Below are positions 7,933 through 16,114 of a stretch of 64,000 bases of DNA, piece after piece (the first letter of the stretch is position 1; every line of letters begins with the position of its first letter). The notes beneath the pieces are model-generated. The model saw nothing but the letters and a program-made list of their open reading frames with translations, made no database searches and was not told the origin of the DNA. This DNA comes from Mucilaginibacter sp. SG564. GTDB taxonomy: Bacteria > Bacteroidota > Bacteroidia > Sphingobacteriales > Sphingobacteriaceae. Position numbers and translations under genes: made by a program. The stretch covers positions 434,001-498,000 of the forward strand of contig NZ_JABGNA010000003.1 of the NCBI RefSeq assembly GCF_013149275.1, read 5' to 3'.

Positions 7933-8541
7933 ATGCTCAAAATAGGTTTAACAGGTAATATAGGTAGCGGCAAAACTACGGTGGCCAAAGTTTTTGAACT
8001 TTTGGGCATACCCGTTTTTTATGCCGACGATGAGGCTAAAAAAGTAATGGTGACCGATGCTATACTGATTGCTGCACTGAAACAAACCTTTGGCCCGGAA
8101 TCATACTTTGAAGATGGCAGCCTGAACCGTAAATATATTGCCGGTATAGTTTTTAATAACGAGGCCGAACTCAAAAAACTGAACGCGTTGGTACATCCGG
8201 CAACTTTCAGGACTTTTGATAACTGGATACTGCATATTAAGGATGCACCCTATGTGATCAAAGAAGCAGCCCTGTTGTTTGAAAGCGACTCCTATAAAAT
8301 GTGCGACCGCAGCTTACTGGTATCTGCCCCGCTGGAAAACCGTATAGCACGCGTTATACAGCGCGACCATATTACCCGTACCGAAGTGGAAAGCCGCGAG
8401 GCCCGCCAATTTACCGAAGAAAAAAAGAAACAACTGGCCAATGATATAATTATCAATGACGATAGGCAACTGGTGATCCCGCAGGTGCTGGCTTTGCACG
8501 AGCAATACTTGGCCCTCGCCGCACAGCAGGAAAAAGGATAG
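7933..8541 (+). CDS. coaE: Dephospho-CoA kinase
   Basis: CoaE phosphorylates dephospho-CoA in the last step of coenzyme A synthesis. The 202-residue protein has a P-loop at its N-terminus (GLTGNIGSGKTT), the adenine/CoA region with FYADDEAKKVM and the LVHPATF and EAALLFES segments of the family. A longer frame opens at 7888, but those 15 residues are encoded within an inverted repeat, so ATG at 7933 was chosen. A -7-like box TATCTTTG at 7917-7924 lies so close that the transcript would be nearly leaderless. Confidence 0.94.
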   Translation: MLKIGLTGNIGSGKTTVAKVFELLGIPVFYADDEAKKVMVTDAILIAALKQTFGPESYFEDGSLNRKYIAGIVFNNEAELKKLNALVHPATFRTFDNWILHIKDAPYVIKEAALLFESDSYKMCDRSLLVSAPLENRIARVIQRDHITRTEVESREARQFTEEKKKQLANDIIINDDRQLVIPQVLALHEQYLALAAQQEKG

Positions 8542-8623
8542 AAGGAACAATGATTTTTAGAACAAAGACAAAACAAAATCCTTGCTCCATAAATCCTTGC
8601 TCCTAATTTAAGCTTCCATATAA

Positions 8624-9559
8624 ATGATAATTGACGATTTTGTACAGATAGATGAAAAGGGATTGTATTGCAAATACGGTGATTTTTATCTGGATCCTAA
8701 ATTACCCGCCAAAATAGCGGTGATAACCCACGGCCATGCCGATCATGCCGTAAGCGGCAACCACGATGTTTATTGTACCCGGGCCACAGCAAACATTATG
8801 CAGCTGCGGTATGATCGTACCGCGGCTAAGGTGTTTAATATAGTAGATTTTAACCAGCCTTTTACCCTTGGCAGGATAACCATTACGCTGATACCAGCCG
8901 GCCATATGCTGGGCTCGGCACAGGTACTGATGGAATACGAAGGAACACGCTACCTGTACACCGGCGATTATAAGCTACAGGCCGATGATACCTGCGAACC
9001 TATTGAATGGGTAACCACCGATGTACTGATCACCGAAAGCACCTTTGCCGACCCTGAAGTGATACACCCCGATCCGGTTGCCGAGATACAAAAGATCAAT
9101 GCTATCAAAACCAATATTCTGCTGGGTGCTTATGGTTTGGGTAAAAGTCAGCGGCTTATTAACTTGATCAGCACCTATGCGCCGCAGAAAAAGATACTGG
9201 TACACCACCGTATTATGCCCATCAATGCTATTTATCAAAAAATGGGTGTTGTACTGGGGCCGCATCAAATTTATGGTCGTAAGTTGATGAAGGTACAGAA
9301 TGAATTTGTTTATATCGTACCACCGTTTACGTTTGATAGCTATATCAGGGCTACTGGTGTAACCCGGCTTTTTGCCTCGGGCTGGAAAAACCTGCAGGTT
9401 AACCAGCGCGATACCCTCTTTATATCCGACCATGTGGACTGGAACGATATCCTGGAAACCATAACCCGCACCCAACCCCAGCAAATATGGACACTCCACG
9501 GCGATGGCCGCCACCTGAAAGCACATTTTAACAACGATATTTTTGTAAAACTGCTTTAA
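8624..9559 (+). CDS. Metallo-beta-lactamase-fold exonuclease, DNA-ligase-associated type
   Basis: A 311-residue MBL-fold protein. The metal motif THGHADHA (H36, H38, D40, H41) is intact, followed by IPAGHMLGSAQ and YTGDYK, the latter with the bridging Asp. The sequence follows the 'putative exonuclease, DNA ligase-associated' family, which usually sits beside an ATP-dependent DNA ligase and a DEXH helicase in a repair operon. Neither partner is present here: coaE is upstream and a DUF5522 gene downstream. Role in DNA end processing is inferred from the family only. Confidence 0.82.
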   Translation: MIIDDFVQIDEKGLYCKYGDFYLDPKLPAKIAVITHGHADHAVSGNHDVYCTRATANIMQLRYDRTAAKVFNIVDFNQPFTLGRITITLIPAGHMLGSAQVLMEYEGTRYLYTGDYKLQADDTCEPIEWVTTDVLITESTFADPEVIHPDPVAEIQKINAIKTNILLGAYGLGKSQRLINLISTYAPQKKILVHHRIMPINAIYQKMGVVLGPHQIYGRKLMKVQNEFVYIVPPFTFDSYIRATGVTRLFASGWKNLQVNQRDTLFISDHVDWNDILETITRTQPQQIWTLHGDGRHLKAHFNNDIFVKLL

Positions 9560-9589
9560 AGCTTGTCTTATAATTACCAATTTTTTTAG

Positions 9590-9660
9590 TAAATTTGTCT
9601 AAGCAATAGTCCTAACGCTCTTTTCCAGAGGCGACTTATTGTTGAGCTAAGCATAAATAT
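9590..9660 (+). ncRNA. Possible structured small RNA or leader
   Basis: A -7-like box TAAATTTG (9590-9597) is followed by a compact stem: CAATAGTC (9604-9611) pairs with GACTTATTG (9630-9638) with one bulge, enclosing a second small hairpin (CGCTCT with AGAGGCG). Outer bases TCTAAGC and GCTAAGC are direct rather than inverted. No coding potential was seen. No known RNA family was recognised. Confidence 0.3.
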
Positions 9661-9703
9661 GATCAAAAAGGGGTAATATTTATTTCAAACTATTAACTAT
9701 CAA

Positions 9704-9838
9704 TCAATTAATACTTTTTAAACTTTTCAAAACGCGTCAAAATCGTGTTGAAGTTTGTTAAAAAGTGTTAAAATCGTTTTTTTTCGAACATTTTTGAACC
9801 GTTTATACCCCGTTTTGAGCCAAAAAGTGTTAAAATTT
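9704..9838 (+). repeat. Noncoding element, copy 1 of 2
   Basis: An AT-rich stretch beginning ATTAATACTTTTTAAA, with TTTGTTAAAA in the middle and CCCGTTTTGA and TGTTAAAAT near the end. The same order of words occurs in the reverse complement of 51174-51307. AAAAAGTGTTAAAAT occurs twice inside this copy. It lies in the 361-base gap upstream of the DUF5522 gene. Function unknown. Confidence 0.6.
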
Positions 9839-9920
9839 AAGGTTTAAAAAGTTTTATCGCGGCAGCAAATGTTAAATATGGTATGGCTTATTAATGGGCT
9901 GCGCCAAACAGTTTAAATAA

Positions 9921-10097
9921 ATGCTACAGGAAGGAATAGATTATTACATCAATGAGGACGGCAATTTTGTTTTCACAAAAGAGTACCACTTAAAGCGGGG
10001 TTACTGCTGTAAAAATAAATGCCTGCATTGCCCCTGGAATTACGGTAAACCGGAAGGGTCTGATCCTCAAAATGAAATAAATAAAAACGGGATGTAA
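9921..10097 (+). CDS. DUF5522 Cys-rich mini-protein
   Basis: A 58-residue protein, MLQEGIDYYINEDGNFVF and onward, with a conserved-looking core HLKRGYCC-KNKCLHCPWNYG. It matches the pattern of DUF5522, a small Bacteroidota family with four conserved Cys (CC...C..CPW) that likely bind a metal. The function is not known. There is no Shine-Dalgarno-like sequence, as is normal in this phylum. It follows a long noncoding region containing a possible structured RNA and a dispersed noncoding element. Confidence 0.8.
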   Translation: MLQEGIDYYINEDGNFVFTKEYHLKRGYCCKNKCLHCPWNYGKPEGSDPQNEINKNGM

Positions 10098-10181
10098 TGA
10101 AACACCCGCAGCTTACGTATAGGCTTAGCTCAAATTAAGAATTAATTAAACATATTTGCATCTCATTGATTGTTACCAATT

Positions 10182-10631
10182 ATGCGCATTGACGACGAAA
10201 TACAAAGTACAAATTTTGAAGATAATTATCATAAAGCAGCCATTAATATTGCCTATACAGCAGGCTGGTTAAGCAACTACTTTAGAATATATTTTGATAA
10301 ATATAATATTACACAGCAGCAATTCAACATCCTCAGGATACTAAGGGGCCAATACCCTAAACCAGCTACTATTAACCTGCTGAAAGAACGTATGGTTGAT
10401 AAGATGTCTGACGCGTCGCGTATAGTTGATCGCCTGATCCAAAAAGAATTGGTTTCGCGCTGTACCAATAATAAAGACAGGCGTGCTGTTGACATTCGCA
10501 TCACTGAGATGGGCTTACAAATATTATCAAAAATGGATAATGAATTTAAAGCCAAGGACATTCTGAAAGGTAACCTGAGCGAAGAAGACGCAGCCGTGCT
10601 TAGTGATCTTTTGGATAAGCTGAGAGGGTAA
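10182..10631 (+). CDS. MarR-family transcriptional regulator
   Basis: A 149-residue winged-helix protein. The dimerisation helices flank a DNA-binding core: ITQQQFNILRILRGQYPKP, then KMSDASRIVDRLIQKELVSR as recognition helix, then the wing NNKDRRAVDIRITEMGLQIL with the family's D(R)R motif. ATG at 10182 was chosen over a TTG four codons upstream. Target genes cannot be read from the sequence; the closest neighbour is the convergent aldo/keto reductase. MarR regulators of this size often respond to phenolics or oxidants. Confidence 0.9.
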   Translation: MRIDDEIQSTNFEDNYHKAAINIAYTAGWLSNYFRIYFDKYNITQQQFNILRILRGQYPKPATINLLKERMVDKMSDASRIVDRLIQKELVSRCTNNKDRRAVDIRITEMGLQILSKMDNEFKAKDILKGNLSEEDAAVLSDLLDKLRG

Positions 10632-10650
10632 AAGATTAAGCCCTTTAGGT

Positions 10651-10730
10651 GTCATCCTGAGCGAAGCGAAGGATCTATTCGTAAACTTTGCATACACTAA
10701 AACAGATTCTTCGCTTCGCTCAGAATGACA
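10651..10730. repeat. Palindromic dispersed repeat, GTCATCCTGAGCGAAGCGAA family
   Basis: GTCATCCTGAGCGAAGCGAA (10651) and TTCGCTTCGCTCAGAATGAC (ending 10729) are imperfect inverted arms around a 30-base spacer. A related element lies at 56671-56746. It sits between convergent genes and could also act as a terminator. Confidence 0.7.
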
Positions 10731-10758
10731 AATGTTAATTAATAGTTAGTCGCTATAT

Positions 10759-11742
10759 TTAAAAATGACCTCTTATTTTACCCGCAATCTCTGCATCATA
10801 CAACGACCTTAACTGCTGATGCGCCTCTGCTGATAAATGGGGTAGTTTTACCGCTTCCACATTACTGTTTACCTGTATTACTTTAGATGCACCGGGTGTT
10901 ACAGTGGTAACCTCCGGATGATCCAATATCCAACGAATGGCCCATTGCGGCATCCGGTCATCGGGAAGCAAGCTTTTTATTTTATCGGATAGTTTTACAC
11001 CTTCGCTAAATTCAATACCCGAGAATGTTTCACCGGCGTTAAAAGCTTCGCCATTGGCATTATAATTACGGTGATCGTTTTGGGCAAACTGCGTTTGCGC
11101 GGTGAATTTACCCGATAACAAACCACTGGCTAATGGTACGCGCACGATGATAGCCACGCCCTTTTCGGCTGCTTTGGCAAACAACTCATCGGCCACGTGT
11201 TGCCTGAATAGGTTAAAGATAATCTGTAACGACGCTAAACCCTCCTGCTCCAGACAGATCAGTGCTTCCTCGGATGTTTCGACACTGGCGCCAAAATGCA
11301 TGATGAGCCCCTGTTCCTGCAATTGACGCAGATGATCAAACACTTTTCCCGAACGCAGTTCTTCTGTAGGGATGCAATGCAGCTGCTCCAGGAATATGCG
11401 GGGAATATCCAGGTGGCGCAGCGAATCTTCTACCTGACGTTTCATCATATCATAAGTGAAATTCTGCGGCCAGCCGTTTGGTTCGTCACCACGCCGCCCC
11501 AGCTTGGTTGCTACATACACTTTATGATCAACCAATTTTAAAAACTTACCAATTACGGTTTCACTCACACCCATGCCGTATACATCGGCCGTATCCAGAA
11601 AATTGCCGCCGGCATCGGTATAAGCTTTTAGTATATTGATGGCTTCATATTCGTTCACATTGCCCCAGTCGGCGCTGCCCAATTGCCAGGTGCCTAATCC
11701 AACTTCGGCAATGGCTGTGCCTTTAAAATCTCTGTAGTTCAT
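10759..11742 (-). CDS. Aldo/keto reductase
   Basis: A 327-residue (beta/alpha)8 NADPH-dependent reductase. The catalytic tetrad is visible: D50 and Y55 (NFLDTADVYG), K80 (VATKLG) and H122 (EQLHCIP). The C-terminal cofactor region TTVTPGASKVIQV follows. The substrate is unknown; the family reduces aldehydes and keto sugars, and many soil Bacteroidota homologues are assigned to sugar metabolism only by similarity. It is transcribed alone, separated from the upstream minus-strand operon by a hairpin at 11771-11799. Confidence 0.92.
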   Translation of the reverse strand: MNYRDFKGTAIAEVGLGTWQLGSADWGNVNEYEAINILKAYTDAGGNFLDTADVYGMGVSETVIGKFLKLVDHKVYVATKLGRRGDEPNGWPQNFTYDMMKRQVEDSLRHLDIPRIFLEQLHCIPTEELRSGKVFDHLRQLQEQGLIMHFGASVETSEEALICLEQEGLASLQIIFNLFRQHVADELFAKAAEKGVAIIVRVPLASGLLSGKFTAQTQFAQNDHRNYNANGEAFNAGETFSGIEFSEGVKLSDKIKSLLPDDRMPQWAIRWILDHPEVTTVTPGASKVIQVNSNVEAVKLPHLSAEAHQQLRSLYDAEIAGKIRGHF

Positions 11743-11770
11743 GGTATAGATTGCTATGCTGTAAAATTAC

Positions 11771-11799
11771 AAAGCCGTTCTGATAAACAAAACGGCTTT
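11771..11799 (-). terminator. Hairpin terminator of the EVE-CBM9-GHL10 operon
   Basis: AAAGCCGTT and AACGGCTTT form a 9-bp stem with an 11-base loop, flanked by A/T runs, about 30 bases past the stop codon of the GHL10-like gene on the minus strand. Confidence 0.6.
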
Positions 11800-11829
11800 A
11801 TAAATAGTATTATCGAAACGTTCTTTAAT

Positions 11830-12912
11830 TTATGCTTTAAATGCCGCGCTCTCCTGCTTCAATATATCCAATACTGATGGCGTAACCCGGCCAAAGAAGG
11901 ATACTCCCGAAGCTCCATTTTTTAAAGCATATTGAATACCGGAGCGCACTTCTTCATCATTATTAAAATCAGAAAGATACAGACCGGCGTACAGTGGAAA
12001 CTTACCATCGAGTACATGGATACCTTCTGCAACGGCATCACCTATCCAGCTTACGCTTTCTTTATAAAAGCCGTGATATATCATCGGGCAAACGCCATCG
12101 AGCTTAAAATTTGTCCAGTCTTGCCGCACATTACGGCGTGCCACTTCCGGCGTTGGGAAAACAGCCGCCGTGATTGGTTTTTTATGCTGATGGGCCACTG
12201 CCGATATCGCATTCACCACCCTGATGATATTACCATACCTGAACAAGCGCCAGGACAGACTGGCATCGGGATATTGAATAGCTTTAATATCATTGCCGTA
12301 TTGCTCTTTGAATTTGGCCTGGCAAACTTCGCAATAGCAAAAATCGTATTCGGGTAGTTCTTTGGTTTGTTCAATTTTGTATTTATCCCACAGGTTTACA
12401 GGGAGTATCACATCACAATAACGCACATAATCCAGGTGGATGCCATCAACATAATCCTTGGTCAATATCTCGTTAACGGTACTGGTTAAATACTCCTGAA
12501 CCTCGGGGCGCGAAGGGCAAAGCCAGCGATAATACTGTACATATGGCGGTTTATCGGCACAGGAATCACCGTTACGGCTTTTGCTGTACCATTCCGGATG
12601 ATCAGCCACTCTTTCGGCACGGTTAAAAGTCCATATCCAGCGATGAGCCTCGATACCCGCGGCTTTCGCGGCACGGAAGTGTCTTTCGCTGTCGTTCTCA
12701 AAAAATATCCCGGTAATGCCTGCTGCTTTGTAGGCCGCGTAATTGGTTTTCAGATCCTCGTCCGTATCCTTTAGGTTAGGATTGATCCAGATCCAATTTT
12801 TCATGGCCTTTTTCTTATTGACAGCAACAGGTTCTTTTGCCTGGCTTTTTACAGGTAATTGAGATGCGACGGTAGCTACTAAACCGGCTTTTAAAAATTC
12901 GCGCTTGTTCAT
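11830..12912 (-). CDS. Secreted GHL10-type (family 10-like) glycoside hydrolase
   Basis: A 360-residue protein with a signal-like N-terminus (MNKREFLKAGLVATVASQLPVKSQA) lacking the full twin-arginine pair. The rest is a TIM-barrel of the DUF187/GHL10 type: AAYKAAGITGIFFEND, then YVDGIHLDYVRYCD (the HLDYVRY strand is diagnostic), then FKLDGVCPMIYHGFY and a final GASGVSFFGR. Several Cys (CYCEVC) sit in the middle. Substrates of this family are poorly known; some act on peptidoglycan-like or plant glycans. It overlaps the upstream CBM9-like gene by four bases (ATGA), so the two are translationally coupled. Confidence 0.78.
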   Translation of the reverse strand: MNKREFLKAGLVATVASQLPVKSQAKEPVAVNKKKAMKNWIWINPNLKDTDEDLKTNYAAYKAAGITGIFFENDSERHFRAAKAAGIEAHRWIWTFNRAERVADHPEWYSKSRNGDSCADKPPYVQYYRWLCPSRPEVQEYLTSTVNEILTKDYVDGIHLDYVRYCDVILPVNLWDKYKIEQTKELPEYDFCYCEVCQAKFKEQYGNDIKAIQYPDASLSWRLFRYGNIIRVVNAISAVAHQHKKPITAAVFPTPEVARRNVRQDWTNFKLDGVCPMIYHGFYKESVSWIGDAVAEGIHVLDGKFPLYAGLYLSDFNNDEEVRSGIQYALKNGASGVSFFGRVTPSVLDILKQESAAFKA

Positions 12913-14063
12913 GGCGTTTGGTGATTGGTGGTTAAAGGTTCAACAAATCCATCCTGATTAATGGTATAAGTTATTTTATTTTCCTCATCGGTAATTAAAG
13001 CCATAAACTGGTGTTTAGTAGCTTCGAGTTGTAAGTTATTAAATTTTTTTAAAATGTTATAACTACTTTCCAATCCCAATTCTTTTAATGATTGCGCATA
13101 ACTATGGTTTTGCCTTTGCCACTCTTTTTGCTTGTAATAAACCAGCCATAGATATTGTTTTTGCAGTTCGGTGTAGGGCATTTCAAATACCACATCATCG
13201 GCCTGATGATCACTGAACAGCAGGTATCCCCAGCGTTCGGGGTAATGCATATTGATTAAACCCTGGGCCGACCATACCCAGTTATGCTCGGGCAGGTCAC
13301 GGCCCGAAGTGGCATCTTTTACCTTCACGTATTGGCCATTCCGGATGTTTGTATCATACTCAACCCGCGAAAAATTGATCCGCCATAGCGTTCCATTTTG
13401 TGGCACTACTCTTCTGAAACCCGGGTTAAGCGCTTTATAGGGAATGGCCATTTCAACCGTCCAGCCCTGGTCTGTGTCACTCGCGTCATTGAGTGTACCA
13501 CGTATTTTTACAGCCGTACGCAAACCCGGGGCATCCCAACCCGATATGGCGGCACCACGATTACGGTATGGTTTTGACAAGAATAAGTCGAAAATAGTAT
13601 TCAGCGCATTAACCTCTATTTCGTAATACTGATGCCCGGTATTCAAGGGGTCAACAAACAGCTCAAAATCGTTATCCATGAAAATCACCTCATCGTGCTT
13701 TTTGAGTTTGGCCCACACATGCGGATCATACAAGCGGGCAGCTATGTACAGGCAGCTATCATCCCAAAGCATTTTCACATTGGTTTGCAATGGTGGTTTG
13801 GGTTTCAGGTTGCCTTCAATATCTACAAAATCGTTTGTCCATTTGGCTTGTTGCCATATGGGCTCATCAACATCCCCATCAATTACCGGGGCCTTTGCGG
13901 TATGTTTTACAACATAACCCTCCGGAACGGTAAACAGGCTTTCATAGCCTTTAAAAACATCCTGGGCCTTAAGCTGCCAGGGCATCAGCATCACAAAAAC
14001 AGTAAAAGCCATCATTTTACGACGGCTTTTAAATAAGTTGAAGTTAACGATATGGGTTTCCAT
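12909..14063 (-). CDS. Secreted protein with CBM9-like domain
   Basis: A 384-residue protein with an N-terminal signal region (MMAFTVFVMLMPWQLKAQ within the first 34 residues) and a carbohydrate-binding family 9-like domain at about 55-270: KAPVIDGDVDEPIWQQA is the domain's typical start, followed by KMLWDDSCLYIAARLYDP and VEMAIPYKALNP. The C-terminal ~100 residues are helical and unassigned. Such proteins usually bind glycans at the cell surface. Its start codon shares a base with the upstream stop (TAATG) and its end overlaps the hydrolase gene, so it is the middle gene of a tight operon. Confidence 0.8.
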   Translation of the reverse strand: METHIVNFNLFKSRRKMMAFTVFVMLMPWQLKAQDVFKGYESLFTVPEGYVVKHTAKAPVIDGDVDEPIWQQAKWTNDFVDIEGNLKPKPPLQTNVKMLWDDSCLYIAARLYDPHVWAKLKKHDEVIFMDNDFELFVDPLNTGHQYYEIEVNALNTIFDLFLSKPYRNRGAAISGWDAPGLRTAVKIRGTLNDASDTDQGWTVEMAIPYKALNPGFRRVVPQNGTLWRINFSRVEYDTNIRNGQYVKVKDATSGRDLPEHNWVWSAQGLINMHYPERWGYLLFSDHQADDVVFEMPYTELQKQYLWLVYYKQKEWQRQNHSYAQSLKELGLESSYNILKKFNNLQLEATKHQFMALITDEENKITYTINQDGFVEPLTTNHQTP

Positions 14064-14467
14064 TAACTGCCCAGTTCTAATATACGGTCAAATTCTTCGC
14101 GCTTTAAACCCATTACCGAAAGACGGCCCTGCCTAACCAGGCCCACATCTTTTAGTTGTTCATCGGCCTTAATGGTTTCCAGGGTTACCGGGTTCTTCAA
14201 GGTTTCAACCGGCGACAGATCAACCACCACCCAGTTAGGGTCTGAAGTAGTAGGATCCTGGTAAAACTCTTTCACCACTTTGGCTATACCTACTACAGCC
14301 TTGCCATCGTTACTATGATAAAACAATACCAGGTCGCCTTCTTTCATCAATCGTAAATTATTACGTGCCTGATAATTACGCACACCATCCCAAAAAGTAC
14401 GTCCATCTTTATTAAACTTTTCCCAACTGTATTTTACGGGTTCCGATTTGACTAACCAGTATTGCAT
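14063..14467 (-). CDS. EVE-domain protein
   Basis: A 134-residue single-domain protein of the EVE family (PUA-like fold, homologous to thymocyte nuclear protein 1). The start MQYWLVKSEPVKYSWEKF and the stretches WDGVRNYQARNNLRLMKEGD and VLFYHSNDGKAVVGIAKV are characteristic. EVE domains are thought to read modified bases in DNA or RNA. It is the first gene of the minus-strand operon and overlaps the CBM9-like gene by one base, an unexpected combination of a cytoplasmic reader with two secreted carbohydrate proteins. Confidence 0.92.
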   Translation of the reverse strand: MQYWLVKSEPVKYSWEKFNKDGRTFWDGVRNYQARNNLRLMKEGDLVLFYHSNDGKAVVGIAKVVKEFYQDPTTSDPNWVVVDLSPVETLKNPVTLETIKADEQLKDVGLVRQGRLSVMGLKREEFDRILELGS

Positions 14468-14503
14468 AGATATTTTTGAATTATATGTTTTGTACCTGTA
14501 AAG

Positions 14504-14575
14504 ATGTTAAAATACACCGATAAACTAAAACAGCGTTTTGTAAAAACATGGAAGCGCAAGAAATTTGAATGGTAG
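14504..14575 (+). CDS. Possible 23-residue basic peptide
   Basis: The frame reads MLKYTDKLKQRFVKTWKRKK then FEW and stop: ten basic residues in 23. It lies in the short divergent gap between the EVE and hypothetical secreted genes. There is no clear promoter or ribosome site, and such a frame can arise by chance, so it is only a candidate. Confidence 0.2.
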   Translation: MLKYTDKLKQRFVKTWKRKKFEW

Positions 14576-14610
14576 CATACATTAGATAAATTATTGCTTA
14601 AATTTGATAC

Positions 14611-15435
14611 ATGACAAAATCTATAGTATTACTATTGTTACTTTCTGTTTCAACAATTTGTTACTCACAAAGTCTTTATACGGCTTTGCATATGAATGAT
14701 AGCCGCGAATATAAATTTGGGAAACCAAAGCAGATCATTGAGGAAAACACCTTTTATTCGCCCAGCCATACGGAGACAGCAAAAAATATAAAAGTATTTG
14801 ATGTCGCCGGAATGCTATTGACCGAGGAACGGTACACCCAGGATGGGATACTCACAGCCAAACTCACCTATATCAATGATACCACCAGGCACCTTAAACG
14901 CTCACGGATATTTGAAAGATGGTTAAAATATGGCCGCGGCAAGGAAATCGCCAGTAATCAATACGATGAGCACGGCTTTCTGACAGGGACCATCGATAGT
15001 ACCGCAAATGGAAAGATCATTGATGTTGTAAAAATAGTTAATAACAGCAAAGGCGATCCTACGGAATTGGTTCTTTTTGATGCCAATAATAACCCAACCG
15101 GAAAAGAGACAGCTGAATATAATTATGATAAAAACACGGTGGTTATCTCTGTATTCAAAAATGATGGGACTAAAGTTACTTCCGACACATCAAAGATTCG
15201 TTTTGATGTGATTACCTCTAGTGAGGACAAAAGCAATTACAATCAATACAATGATGTTCTTAGCTCTAGTACAAAAAATTTAAATGGCTCGGTAAATCTT
15301 TACGAATTCGAATACCGGTACGATAAAACCGGTAATTGGATTGAACAAAAAATATATAAAACTACGCTAAAACCCAATGGTAAAAAGGAAAGGCAACTCG
15401 ACAGACTTTTCAAAAGAGAAATTACTTACAGGTAA
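14611..15435 (+). CDS. Hypothetical secreted protein
   Basis: A 274-residue protein with a signal peptide (MTKSIVLLLLLSVSTICYSQ). The mature part is made of short Tyr/Asn-rich beta segments such as NQYDEHGFLTGTID, YNYDKNTVVISVFKNDGTKV and YEFEYRYDKTGNWIEQKIYK, reminiscent of YD-repeat or MORN-like strands, but no family was recognised with confidence. A -7-like box TAAATTTG at 14599-14606 lies only five bases before the ATG. It is convergent with the NTF2-like gene and separated from it by a hairpin terminator. Confidence 0.7.
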   Translation: MTKSIVLLLLLSVSTICYSQSLYTALHMNDSREYKFGKPKQIIEENTFYSPSHTETAKNIKVFDVAGMLLTEERYTQDGILTAKLTYINDTTRHLKRSRIFERWLKYGRGKEIASNQYDEHGFLTGTIDSTANGKIIDVVKIVNNSKGDPTELVLFDANNNPTGKETAEYNYDKNTVVISVFKNDGTKVTSDTSKIRFDVITSSEDKSNYNQYNDVLSSSTKNLNGSVNLYEFEYRYDKTGNWIEQKIYKTTLKPNGKKERQLDRLFKREITYR

Positions 15436-15482
15436 AAGCAGGTAGCAAAAGAGCAAATTTCATTAGCATAAAAAACTCCAAC

Positions 15483-15515
15483 AAAAAACCCCGGGACAGG
15501 TGTCTCGGGGTTTTA
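15483..15515. terminator. Bidirectional terminator
   Basis: AAAAACCCCGGGACA and TGTCTCGGGGTTTT pair as a GC-rich stem ending in T-run/A-run, between two convergent genes. Confidence 0.8.
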
Positions 15516-15537
15516 GCTTTATAATTGGTTAATTTGG

Positions 15538-15906
15538 TTATTGTCCGGGTACAGTATAAAAAAATCTTTCATACACAATTTTACCATCTTTCACTTCATA
15601 TACGCATATCTCCTGCATATTAACCCTACCCATTCCCTTAAAGGTGATGTCCATCTCCATGGTAACGGCAAAAAAGTTTCCGGTTACTATCGGGTCAGAA
15701 ATGGTGCCGCCATGTATTTCTTCCACGGATTCATGCCATTGTTTTGATTTTTCCAATACAGCTTCTTTGCCCCTTGTAAATTCCTGATACCCGCCTTCCT
15801 GCTCCTGGCTCACTATATCATCGGCATAAAGCTCATTCATGGCCTCAAAATTTTTACCCTCGCGGCAAAACTGTACTAATGCATTAGCTACTTCCTGTGT
15901 GTTCAT
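15538..15906 (-). CDS. SnoaL/NTF2-like protein
   Basis: A 122-residue protein of the NTF2-like superfamily (SnoaL-like domain). Typical features are the N-terminal helix MNTQEVANALVQFCREGKNF, the YADDIVSQEQ turn and the C-terminal strands MQEICVYEVKDGKIVYERFFY. These small alpha+beta barrels act as isomerases, hydrolases or binding proteins; the substrate here is unknown. It stands alone, with 208 bases of upstream gap in which only a weak hairpin (ATCATTATGCTGATGAT) was noted. Confidence 0.82.
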   Translation of the reverse strand: MNTQEVANALVQFCREGKNFEAMNELYADDIVSQEQEGGYQEFTRGKEAVLEKSKQWHESVEEIHGGTISDPIVTGNFFAVTMEMDITFKGMGRVNMQEICVYEVKDGKIVYERFFYTVPGQ

Positions 15907-16114
15907 AATTGGATGTTTTTAATTGGTGGTTCCTGATGTTAAAGTTATTAATATTCTATGCAAAACCACAAACCACCATTTTAACTTTAAGTTACCTTTT
16001 GCTAAATTTTAGATTGTCAATAATTTGTTACATCCATCATTATGCTGATGATTAAATTATTATAAAGTATTTTAGCACAGAACAATCCGGGTTATTCATC
16101 ATTTTACCTTTATC

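Noticed and set aside
8975..9580. 201-codon open frame on the minus strand
   Set aside because: It lies entirely opposite the MBL exonuclease gene, which has clear motifs; the antisense product has no recognisable domain or signal.
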